From Brasenia schreberi (lineage: Eukaryota; Streptophyta; Magnoliopsida; Nymphaeales; Cabombaceae), in NCBI GenBank assembly GCA_036023115.1, contig JAYKKT010000055.1, forward strand, positions 8,949,001-9,013,000: DNA of 64,000 nucleotides, written 5' to 3'. Below the pieces are notes generated by a model. The model had not been told where the DNA came from. It was given only the letters and a program-made list of their open reading frames with translations, and ran no database searches. Of the stretch, positions 22,620-33,734 are shown piece after piece. The stretch's first letter is position 1. Every line of letters begins with the position of its first letter. Position numbers and translations under genes: made by a program.

Positions 22620-23381
22620 AAAACCAGGCTGAATTTCGATGTGGTTGTCGAAAATTCTCTGATTGATATGTATGCAAAATGCGGCAGTCTTGAAGTAGCC
22701 TCGACAGTGTTCAGTGTTATGGTGCATAGAGACGTCTTTTCTTGGACTACCATCATAAATGCATTTGCAATTCATGGCAAGGCAACTAGCGCCATTGGGG
22801 TGTTGATGGAGATGTTAGATGCTATGATTGAACCTAATTCTGTAACATTTGTTGCAGTTCTATCTGCTTGGAGCCATGGCGGATTGGTTGACGAGGCCCG
22901 GCAATGGTTTGGATGCATGAAAGAGTTCTTCGGTGTCACACCCAAGATTGAGCATTATGGTTGCCTAGCTGATGTTCTTGGACGCAGTGGACTTCTAGAT
23001 GAAGCGAGAAGACTGATAGAAGACATGGAAGAAGATACACCAGACCCCACCACATGGAAATCATTAGCCGGTTCTGCTTTAATTCATGGAGACCTAGAAA
23101 TGGCTGAATTTGCCGGAAATAAGATCATAAGTTTGGACCCGATCGGTGATGGAGCTCATGTGTTGCTGTCAAATTTATATGCTGCCGCAAACAAGACGGG
23201 AAAAGCTGTGAAAATGAGGAGGTTAATGAAAGATAAAAGCATTATAAAGGAGCCTGCATGCAGCTGGATTGAGATAGGTGGCATTGTTCATGAATTTCTT
23301 ATTGGGGACGCCATGCATCCTCTCTTTGAAGAGGTTTACCAGTTAGCGGAACTGATGGCTAAGCAGCTGGATTTGTACTGA
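22620..23381 (+). pseudogene. PPR protein gene, 3' half with E domain
   Basis: The open frame starts at 22,533 inside gypsy sequence, but PPR homology begins at about 22,620 (TRLNFDVVVENSLIDMYAKC). Repeats follow: VHRDVFSWTTIINAFAIHGK, EPNSVTFVAVLSAWSHGGLV and KIEHYGCLADVLGRSG. The E domain carries DPTTWKSLAGSALIHGDLEM, GAHVLLSNLYAAANKTGKAV, KEPACSWIEIGGIVHEFLIG and DAMHPLFEEVYQ, and ends at TAG-free DLY then TGA. E-class PPR proteins usually serve in organellar RNA editing. There is no DYW domain. The frame itself is undamaged, but the 5' half is 6 kb away in opposite orientation, so no normal protein can be made from this arrangement. Confidence 0.9.
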
Positions 23382-26117
23382 TATACTAGCAGCATCTGCA
23401 AACTGCATGAGGGAAAGGATGAATGCATTCAGTCATCAAAGTGGAAAATCTCTGGCGGCTTTGTGGATCTTATGGGTGCAGAGGTTTCATGGCATCCATA
23501 AGCCCCAGGATGGTTTGCATAAGTGGGCATGCACCACCTTTACAGCTCGTATGATCTTCTCTGGAGAGCTCTGTTTGATGTTGGTAGTCCTAACCTTATT
23601 GTAGGCTTAGTTGAGAAGAAACGTAACACCAAAAGAGAGTATTTTTTTAAGACAGAAGAAACTACATCTGCAATAGGTGCAATATTGGCAGCTACTGAGA
23701 GTTAAAATTGATTAAATCTGATCACTCAATTTGAGCCCACATGGTCTGCATATATGGGCTGCATAAGCAATTTAAGGGGGGCAGTGATTTTATTTTTAAT
23801 TGAAAATTGTTTGGGACAATTGGGTGATGATGCACGCATGACAATTATAGATGCATGATTATTGAAAGTAGTTGGTTGATTTTGAAAATTTTATGTTTTC
23901 AGTATTCTTATTAGCTGAAGTTAAATAGATAAGTCGGTTTATTGATTTGATAATTGCATGTAGCAAAACTTATGGATGAATTATCAACTTTTATTAATAT
24001 TAGTGTAGTGTTAAGTCCTCTAAGCGACCCTTGTGCGGGAAACCACTTAGGGTCCGCGTAAGCATTGGTATTGCCACCATCATAGTGGTAGTTGATTAGG
24101 ATGTTGTAGGCGACCATGTTGGAGATGATGCAAGCACATGAAAAATTTCGGAGAGTAGGAGGGCGAAGTCAGGTGTGATCTCCCGCCTGTAACGACGGTA
24201 GTTGAGACAGTAAGGGCAGTTGCTTATGAGATAGTAAGAGCAGTTGTTGGACATGGAGCCACAGGTTAACCTGTTTTTGTTGAGGCATCTGCAGTTATCC
24301 ATGGTTTGGACATGGTGGTGGAGGATGAGACAGTTGCCTATGAGGGTGGTGGATGGTTTAAGTGGTGATCATCTTGAGGGATCAGAGAAAGAGCGGATAC
24401 AAAACCACACCACTGGGACCATCCACTTTCTTGCAATCTCTAGGACCAGGGTTTTATAGAAGGGCTTAGAAGAGCACAGAAGCAGTGGTTTTTTGGCTCA
24501 AGATGAGTGGAGGGATGGGGTAGAGCTGGTCTTTTGTCAGAAAAAGCTTGACCCAGATTCTGCTATAAGCCTATAAACGCGCCAATTTGATTGAACTAGA
24601 GGGCCTCGTTGTTCTGGTTGTTCCGTACTCCTTGCAGTCTCTTGAAGACTCGCTTTACCATTGTCAGTGACCAAAATGCTGGTATCAAACTCAGCAGAGC
24701 ACTTGTAATGGAAGAGTAGCAATTTTGAAAGTCATTGCAATTTCATTCAGCAGCTAAGGGAAGACCTGTTGGGGTTCGGCACTGGGAGAGAACACTAAAG
24801 TTTTATTAATCGAAAACCACAAAGTGATGGAGCTTTCTCTGTGTGTCCTAATGCAAATCCCATTTAACAAGGTCAAAACGTGTGGAGCTCCTTGGAGTAT
24901 CGGGCCATCCAGGGGAAAGTGATTTGCAGTAGACGCTTATGCACGGTGGAGCTTAAACAGAAACTGTAGAAAAAGGGGTTCTGGGATGGCCACTTCTGTA
25001 GGTGTGGTGTGCTAGAAAACAGTAGAGTGAATTGAGAACTTCTGGTCTTCTGCACATCTTTTGTAGCTATGCTACAATTGTATTTGGATGAATTCTGTTG
25101 AGTTGAGGACAGATGAATACTAGCTTATTGCTAGGAAGATACAGATATGTTAGAAAGAAAAGGAAGATTAAAAAACAGCAGGATGTGTTGTGGCCATGGG
25201 GGTTCCTCCAAGTTCGGTGGTCAATGTAGCTTCAGCGAAATTATGCGTGGAACTTTTGACCCAAAAAGTAAGCATGTCATATCAATCATGTATAGCTTTG
25301 TGGAGGGTTTGATGATATGGCCAACATCACAGTGGGCAAAGGATGATATTTCATGGGTTCAACAATCCTTTAACAGTCGAGAACTTTGATCCCTGATCAG
25401 CCTTCGTAAGAATTTTGCTTTTTCTGTTCTATTTGGTTTGTGGGGTCAAACTGCTGGTTGGGCCTTGCGTGCTTTGTTTCCCACCTCTATTTTTCTTATG
25501 TTTTTTTTTGTTTTTGCATGCTGAGTGAATTTCGCTTCTCCTAGGGAATAAAAAGCTTGATGCCTGCCCTCATGGACCTGGAGTTTACTCCTAGGTGATT
25601 GAGTTGTTGACAAGGGTTCCTTCTGATCAGAGAAAAATATAACTGAAAGCCAAAAACCAGGTAGCAGTCTTACACTAATTCTTCCATCACTATTGTAATG
25701 ACAGCATCAAAGTTGTGGAAGCTAATTCTCAACAAGTTTGTTTCACCAGTAAAAGGGATTCACGCGAGATGCAACTTCATTCCCGTACGCGAATCTTTTC
25801 TACGCCTAATCCAGCTTCTGGAGTTTTGCCCAAGCCAATGCAGCAAAGAAGAATTCATTTCTCATGTTTGCTTAAGCTGCTTAATGGTTAGGATTTTATT
25901 TGGATTGTGGAAAGTGGAAAATCCAGATCAAATTCGTGGATCAACCAAATCTTTTCTATGCGTATGTTCAGATTGCACAGCACATTGTACAATTGTTGTT
26001 CTCTGATGACCAAACATAAAGCAAGCAATTTTACAGCCAAAAGTGGACTCCTGAAGAACATAGTTCAGTGGTTTGAGGAAAGAACTATCTTACTTGCCAA
26101 TATGTTGATGTCATTAA
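23382..26117. other. Intergenic; no gene recognised
   Basis: The first part may be former 3' UTR of the PPR gene; the last part is downstream of the B3 gene on the minus strand. Open frames up to about 100 codons (for example 25,698-26,006) show no family motifs and no codon-like structure. No transposon termini were seen. Confidence 0.45.
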
Positions 26118-28752
26118 TTAATGAGGAAAGTTCAAGCCAAAATGCAGTGATGAAGAGCCAACTTCTCCATGCAAATCTTGCTGAACGCTTATTACTGTCT
26201 GCATACTTGACCTAGCTTGGACAGGACTGCCTAACGGCTCTTCCATTTGGTGTGGCTGTACCAAGTCATCACTTTCACTTATAGTGAAACGGTCACCATG
26301 CTTTCCTTCTCCATCAGTTGTTGATGCGCTTCTTTTGTGTGCAATCATCTTTGAAACATTAAAAAGGAAGGGTTATCAGATTGATAATTCCACTTGATAG
26401 ACAAAATTGTTTGTACTTCTTGCAGGGAAAAACTGACATTGTAGACATCTTTTTGCTAGAGGCTGATGAATCCACGCTTTTGTCACAAGGGTTCGGGTGC
26501 AAGTACAGGTGTGGGTACGCAAGTTTGAAAATCATAGGTATGGACACATGACAACATATAATGTCATTTTATATAAGTGACATATATTATAAAACTAAAA
26601 GAAACTCTGGTTTTATGAGTTATTGCTCACTAGTATTATAATAATCAGTCAATGTTCCACGCAGTATCCCTGTGAGACTTTAATTTTGACTGGTTTATTA
26701 TGATCTCCACTTTTGCTGGGAGTTACTCTCGAGTTCTGGTATGCTTTAAATGTTATATGTTCAACTTATTACTTTGAAAAGGACGAACCAGCTAGAAGTC
26801 TACAAATGTCTACTTCCTAGGGCTGTAAAGTGAGCTGAACCAGTGGAGCTTGGTGCCTTAAGAGCTCATCTGCTTGTTTGTGGCTCATCTCATACTGAGT
26901 TAACCTCTGATCTAGATGAGCCTTACAAAAGCTTGTCAATCTTAGAAATTAAGCTTCAATTTTCAATATGTTCTTTGTTAGAAATGAAAGTTTTCCTTAA
27001 GTTTAAAAGGTCATTTATTACCATCTTTATTGTGAACATAAAACTTTTGACCCGTAAGACATGCGTGCAGACCCATCTAACTATTCGGTTTACAATGTTC
27101 TAATATAACACAAGCTTATACGAGTCATGACAAGACAAGTTTAGCTGGATGGGCTATATGTGCTTGTAGCGCATCCCACCCAACTATACTTAGGCACTAA
27201 CTAGTTTTTTCAGGATCACTAGATATGTAGAGGTGGGTTTGCAATGAGAAAAGCAGAACCTCTAAGAGGAATGTTTATGTTATCTTACCAGTTTTGAGTC
27301 GTTCATATCTTTGTATATCATGAAGCTGTCACCAGTCTTCAGCTTGTATGTTTTTAAAAAGTCTCCTGTAAGAAAGCAAAGGTTGATCAAGAGAAAGCTC
27401 AACCATGTCGCATAATCTTGTCATAGCTATGTTTTTTGATAATTTATACTTGCCTGTATGCTCCAAGATATACATTCGGCTCTTATTGTTTGGCCAAAAC
27501 CTGCTACAGATGAAACGAAGCATTCTTAGCTTGAAGATATTGGATCATTGAACCCATATGAGCCTACAGCCTTAACCTGGTAGGATGTTCTAGAGATGAT
27601 GCTTATACATTCCTAACACACACGCACACACACATACAGGGTTAGGATTAGAGCTGGTTTTAAGGATCTGAATGAACCAAACAAAAAGAGGGTCTATTCA
27701 TCACTCGTCCGTTAACTTGAAAGTAATAATGCTGAACTTGGCATGAACTGAGAAGCGCAGCGAGTTAGATGAGTTCAATGTAAGCTTGCCGCCAAGTTAA
27801 ATTTAACTTTTTAATATGTTCGTTTCATTTAGAACAAATGATATCCTTGCTTGTTTCAGCAAAAAGTTGATACTTTTCTACAATTTCAGTGCAAAATTGA
27901 AACTGTCAACCATTTGAGTAGATCCACCCAACTCCAACTTCTGGGGCTAGCATTGCTTTCTGTACACATATACAATGGACTAAGCTGTAGCAAAATGCAG
28001 TGTTGCACTTTCATCTCATGTGGCATGATGAAAACTTCCCTCTGGTTCATGTAGCTCGGTCACACAAAAACAGGCTGGATGTATTCTGAACTTCAAGTTG
28101 ATTCATAGGCAGACTTACTAAGGAAGTTAAAACAGGATAGACTCTTGATCCAAATGGAACAATTCAGATTAGGTGTAATACCAAATCTTTGATATGGTAG
28201 TTGGAGTGCCATTTGCAGTTAAAAAATGCGCGTTTTGTTCATACATTTGGACCTGTTTTTACTTTCAACGTTATGCTTAGAGTACTGTTTGCTGCTCTTA
28301 GAGAACGTACCTGTACTTGAATTCCCATTTGGTATTGGACTGCATATCATGCATTTCTAGCTTAATTCCATCTTTATCAGTTAAACTAGGAAGATAAGCT
28401 TCAGCCTCTCTCTGAGAATAAGAGACACAAGTATACTCTAGTGTTAAGACGTAGACCATGCCCAGAAATAAACTCTGATAATGTGCAACGACGAATAAGA
28501 ATCCATGCAGCCAACTCCGCTCAGAGTGGACAGGGCAATGTTTCAGTGGTGACAATGAACTTTTTTTTAGGCTGATTATTCAAGGAAAAAAAATCTGAAA
28601 TGACATTGTCTTTCAGTCTTATTCCATACCTTGGGTAGCACAATCCGCCCAAGAGGAGTAACATCGCTGTTACTGAGCTCCTTCTTTAGCACTAGTATCA
28701 GGTTACCGTCTTCATCAACAGCCTAGTCAAACACATACACAAAGCGAGGTGA

Positions 28753-28820
<68 letters not shown>

Positions 28821-30502
28821 GGGCGGGGGGGGGTAAAGTATATGCTCTGTGTGTAAAGCAAATGGCCAAATAGCCACAAGGCGAGTGGTTATGGCTGAAC
28901 GGACCTTTGGCTGCTGACGACCCGAAGAGACTACACCTTGCTTAAGCTTAAGAGGTGACCTTTCGTGTAGTTATAGGCTTAACCTCCAGCGGAACCATTT
29001 CATATATAAGCTGAAGATCAGTTCGGTTGCAAACAATGGTTGATTACATTTTCATATATCAATATATACACTTATTGTGCATAACATGTATAAGTAATCA
29101 CATTTCATATAAAAAAAACATAATAAAGCATAGAACAAGTTCACGTGTAAAGTACCACCATTTCATTTCAGTTAATGAAGACTTGGAAACACAAATAAGC
29201 CAAGCCAAGCCTAAACCAAGCCGTATTCCCAGCATATATAGGCTCTAGCAGTACTGGTTTGAACTCATTGAGGTGGTTTCTTTGAGTTGTAAAAAACGAA
29301 AGAGGAATAAAACTTTGGAGAATGAACTGACCTTTTCATCATCAACCATGCCAAGCATCATCGAACCATCTCCATTATTGTTTTTTAGACCTGCAATCAA
29401 AAGTTTCTGAGTGAAAGCCTTCATTCATCAAAGTGTCCATATACACTTCATCAAGCTATTCTTTGGAGGCAAGCTGGGGTCTATGGAACTCCAAACCTAC
29501 CCTGAGAGAGGCAACTCCAACCCAGGGATGCAGTGCAGTGCCCCTTCAGAGCACGTGAAATTTTTATTCGCAGATGGCATGCAATGCTGATTTGATTATA
29601 TGAAATTAGATTATGTAATTGAAGTTAGCCTGCCAATTGAATTTCCCCAATTACTGTATTTAGAGCTAAAGGTAACATACTGAATTAATTTGAAAAAAGT
29701 ATGTAACGTGTTGAGATAGATTAGTCAAGAGTTCAAAATATCTAAAATCTATTGCAGTTTTTATAAAAAGAATTACGATCAATCTGCTTACAACAAAAAG
29801 TATCATCAGTAGGGCTGCTAAATGAACCAATCAGCTAACATTCTGAAATTAGTTTCGATTCCAGTTTGGGTCCTAAACTGCTTAGAACCTGAAAAATATA
29901 TTTAAAAGAAGAATTTTTAAGAAAAATTTTAAAATTTATGGAACCAGTGGTTTGGAACTGCTGGTTCAGATTCCAGCTTCATGAAAGGTGGAATCGTAAT
30001 CGAACTGGGTGGTCCTTGATTTCGGTTCTGGTTTCACACGTTCCTAGCCTGGTTTAGTTCTGGTTGGAACCACCGGGCCAGTTCCAAACCACCATGTCTG
30101 TAACCCTCCAAATCAAGTTCGTTCAAGTTAAGAAAGAAAGAGAAAAAGTATGATCCAAAAATTATGAGAAGACAATACAAAGGCAAACCGCCGAGAAAAT
30201 ATACCATATGGAGGCTGGACAGCCATACGAGGAAGAGTAACAGGAAGGCGGCATCTCTGACTCACAGACACGACACGTTCTAAATCGATGGTTTCTCGGT
30301 TATGCACACGGATGGTGCGCAGGACATTCATAGATTGTCCGAAAACCGGTTTGATTGTAAGCTCAAAGTAACCATCGGTGGTGGAGCAGGGCTGCGAGGA
30401 TCCATGTCGACCATGGGAAGTCATTGCCTGGAAAGCTTGGTGGTTCTCCTTCAACGGCTCTCTTCTGTATCCTTTGACACTCAATATGCATATCTCCTGC
30501 AT
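26118..30502 (-). CDS. B3-domain transcription factor, AFL (LEC2/FUS3) type
   Basis: AFL-type B3 proteins bind RY DNA elements and control embryo and seed programmes. Seven exons (minus): 30502-30205, 29390-29332, 28722-28630, 28411-28311, 27500-27454, 27365-27289, 26348-26118. They sum to 906 nt, 301 aa plus stop, with all phases matching; FUS3 is about 313 aa. The B3 domain spans aa ~128-225 with KKELSNSDVTPLGRIVLPK, REAEAYLPSLTDKDGI, WEFKYRFWPNNKSRMYILEH and KLKTGDSFMIYKD. These are AFL hallmarks, perhaps closest to LEC2/LFL1. Introns are GT-AG except the fifth, which starts GCAAGT (GC-AG). The start ATG at 30,502 lies in CTATGCAG after a pyrimidine tract, which could instead be a splice acceptor, so an upstream exon remains possible. 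No inactivating change was seen. Exon prediction is by eye; subgroup assignment is inferred. Confidence 0.86.
28755..28816. repeat. Compound (AT)n-(GA)n microsatellite in a B3-gene intron
   Basis: A run of about 17 AT dinucleotides is followed by about 15 GA dinucleotides and then a G-rich tract. It lies in the second intron of the B3 gene (28,723-29,331), about 30 bp from the splice acceptor of exon 3. Confidence 0.95.
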
Positions 30503-32800
30503 AGGTGCAGGGAGGAAAGAAGTAAGAGAGAAGGTATGAAGAGTTCAGAATACAGCTAAACTTAGAGAGAGGCAATCTAAGTTTAGTAGGACAAAAGGTT
30601 CCCCCAGTAAGAACCATGATGTGTGTTTGTGTGAGCGAGACCATAATAGATCTTCTTTCTTTAGTAACTTTCTCATAACCAAAATATGTACACAGTCTGA
30701 TATAAATAACACGAAAACCTATTATCAAAACAAAAAATGTTCACTGGTTGGTTGGACGAAAGAACCAAACAGGACTTGTTGAAGGCTTGTTTGTTAGCTC
30801 AAGATCTTGTTCACGTTTGGCTCGTCGGCCTGTTCGAGTCAGCACGGTCATGAGGTTCATTGCAAAAGTTTATTCACTTAGAAAAATAAGCATTGGTGAT
30901 GGTTTAACAAGTATCAGTTATGGTTCAAAAAAGACAATTATAAAAATATAGGTAATAATCCTTTTATGTTCTCAATATTGGTTCGGTTTTGGATTTATTT
31001 TGATGGTTTTAACCATCACGAAACATATTTAAATTGTTATTTATGGTTGCATTGCACTGGTGATGGTTGTTTTGATACAGCGATATGGTTCAACAGTCGC
31101 CATAAATCATTGACAACTATTTCAACTTTTACCTTTAAGATGTCCCTAACCATCACACACGTTTATGTAGTACTAGTGGTTCTTTATGAAGGTCGTAATG
31201 ATATATGCAAGAGGTCATGAGTGATACGACTACTTTTGATTCGGACCTGGAACCAAGGACCACCAATTCGTTTCTGGTTCCACCCTTCATGGAACCACAA
31301 CCATGCTGGAGCTGGAACCGGTAGCTCCCATATTTCTTTAATTTATGATAAAAATTTCTAAGAGTTGATAAGATTTTCTAAGATTTTGGATGTACAAGAA
31401 CGGTGTTAACTAAAGAGTGATTAAACAACAAAAAGGGAATTTCGTCTTCCCGGGGAGCAGAAAGGTTTTATTTTGTTTTCTGGGCTTAGGCCTCACTTTA
31501 GTAATAGAACGAACTTTAAAGACCAGTTTGATTGCATAGGATATAAAAATGGATTTTAGCCTAACTACAGGTCGTCAATTAAAACGTAAAGGAGTCATTG
31601 GGTTGCCTCAATGGCTCACAATTTTTGACTTGGGTACTTCTTAATCCTCAAGAGATTGAGTGCTCTTGATGTCAAGAGTTTCCGAAGAAATTCTCTTGTG
31701 ATTATTCTTTTTTTCTTGTTTGAAGAAAGACTCAGACTTCTTAAACCTTAATAATTGGATGAGGCTCTGCCAAAATCTAAGTTTCCTGCTTTAAAAGATT
31801 TAGTTACCACATAATCCTAAGAATCATTTGGTTAATAAATACTCCATCCAGACGCTTGCTCCACTTAACATGGTTTTCTAGCATATATGGACATAAAAAC
31901 TATATAATGATAAAAAGAAAGAGAAAAAGAACTTATAGGGCCCACTATCCAAAGTTACAGCGTCACTACATCTTCTAAAAGACATAATACTATATCATAT
32001 AAAGGATGACCACTAAGTAGAAAATGAAGAGATTTTCATTGATACACATGATATCTTATAGAGGACAATCACTTCATACTATCATCATAATGATTAAGCC
32101 ATACCTTTGCAATATTATGATGATATAGATATTGTAGCCACTGAGATGAATAGTATAGAGAGTGATGGTGATGAAGTTCATGATATCATGGGGTTACTCC
32201 ATAGTTTTAAAAGTCGTATTGTTAGAAAATCTGCAAAAATAGGTAACTTTAAACTTAGTGAAATTGCATAGTTAATATAATAATAACAATTCCAAGTGAC
32301 TATGTAAATGTGACCATGCAAGCAATGCTAAAAGTGGCAAGAACCTACACATGGTACATTGTTTTGACAATATGGATAGTCAAACTAGAGGATGTGAGGT
32401 CTAGTAATTAGATTAACATTGCAGAGAGGAGTAGGTCGGTTGGTTAGGAGAATTATTATAGAGGTGATAGACTATTTGTTATTCAATGCTTTTACCGAGC
32501 AATGACAATCAAACATGAGCAACTTTCATATGTCATAGAGTTAAATGACTATTATCATTCACGATGTCAATGAAATACTTGGTCTTTTGATTGATGAGGA
32601 ACTTGTTTCTTTGTGTAAACACCCAAATTTTTTCTTAAGAAAAATATGTTTTACCTAACAAAGTTGGTTTTAAATTTTCAAATTTTAAAATAGATGAAAT
32701 GATCCTATAAATCTTGGATTATAAGATATTCATTAAGAGGGTCAAGGTCTACTTTATGATAAATCAAATCAAATATAAGGTTGTTGATCCAGAAAAATAT
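30503..32800. other. B3-gene upstream region and unassigned sequence
   Basis: The first few hundred bases should contain the B3 promoter. A TATTTATATC motif on the minus strand (about 30,700-30,712) is a weak TATA candidate roughly 200 bp from the predicted start codon. Further right no coding sequence or transposon terminus is recognised. Around 31,230-31,330 a run of GGAACC-type words resembles one inside intron 1 (29,940-30,110), perhaps two copies of an unidentified small repeat. Confidence 0.35.
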
Positions 32801-33128
32801 CAAAAAGGAAATAGAAGAAAAGGAAAAGAAAAGCTACAACATCTACTTGATTTATTACGAAGGGTCTATCATTGAAGAGAATTTGAGTAGGACAGAAATA
32901 TTCAAAATGTTTTGAGCTATTATGGAAAACCATGCATACATATACATATATAAGAATGTCATATAAATATATAAAATATATCGATATGTAATAACTACAA
33001 AACTAACCTATATATATTCTATGTATAAAGCTATATATATTTACAATAACATAGGTCTTATATATATACATATATATATATATATGTATATATGTATATA
33101 TGTATGTATATATGTATTATATACATAC

Positions 33129-33160
<32 letters not shown>

Positions 33161-33668
33161 TATAACACTAGATGATTGTATATATATAGATATATGTAGT
33201 TTGATAAAATATCAAAAAGGAAATAGAAGAAAAGGAAAAGAAAAGCTACAACATCTACTTGATTTATTACGAAGGGTCTATCATTGAAGAGAATTTGAGT
33301 AGGACAGAAATATTCAAAATGTTTTGAGCTATTATGGAAAACCATGCATACATATACATATATAAGAATGTCATATAAATATATAAAATATATCGATATG
33401 TAATAACTACAAAACTAACCTATATATATTCTATGTATAAAGCTATATATATTTACAATAACATAGGTCTTATATATATACATATATATATATATACATA
33501 TATATATGTATATATATATACATATGTATATATATATATATACATATATATATACATATATACATATATATATATACATATATACATATATATATATATA
33601 TACATATATATATATTATAACACTAGATGATTGTATATATATAGATATATGTAGTTTGATAAAATATC
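32801..33668. repeat. Tandem duplication of a ~412-bp segment with AT microsatellites
   Basis: The block starting CAAAAAGGAAATAGAAG occurs at 32,801 and 33,213. Each copy runs through the same unique text, an (AT)n/(ACAT)n microsatellite and a common end, GTAGTTTGATAAAATAT. The second copy is longer only because its microsatellite (about 33,470-33,615) has expanded. The isoleucine/tyrosine-rich open frames here are microsatellite translations, not genes. Confidence 0.93.
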
Positions 33669-33734
33669 TACATGTTTATCTTGAATATATGTGTATGTTT
33701 ACATAAAATATGTGTACGTATGTGTGTGATGAAA

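Noticed and set aside
16345..23381. Two separate PPR genes in opposite directions
   Set aside because: The two parts cover successive, non-overlapping portions of one protein, and the flanking RNase H halves are reciprocal in the same way, which fits one inverted gene better.
33021..33706. Ile/Tyr-rich open frames
   Set aside because: They are translations of (AT)n/(ACAT)n microsatellites within a tandem duplication.
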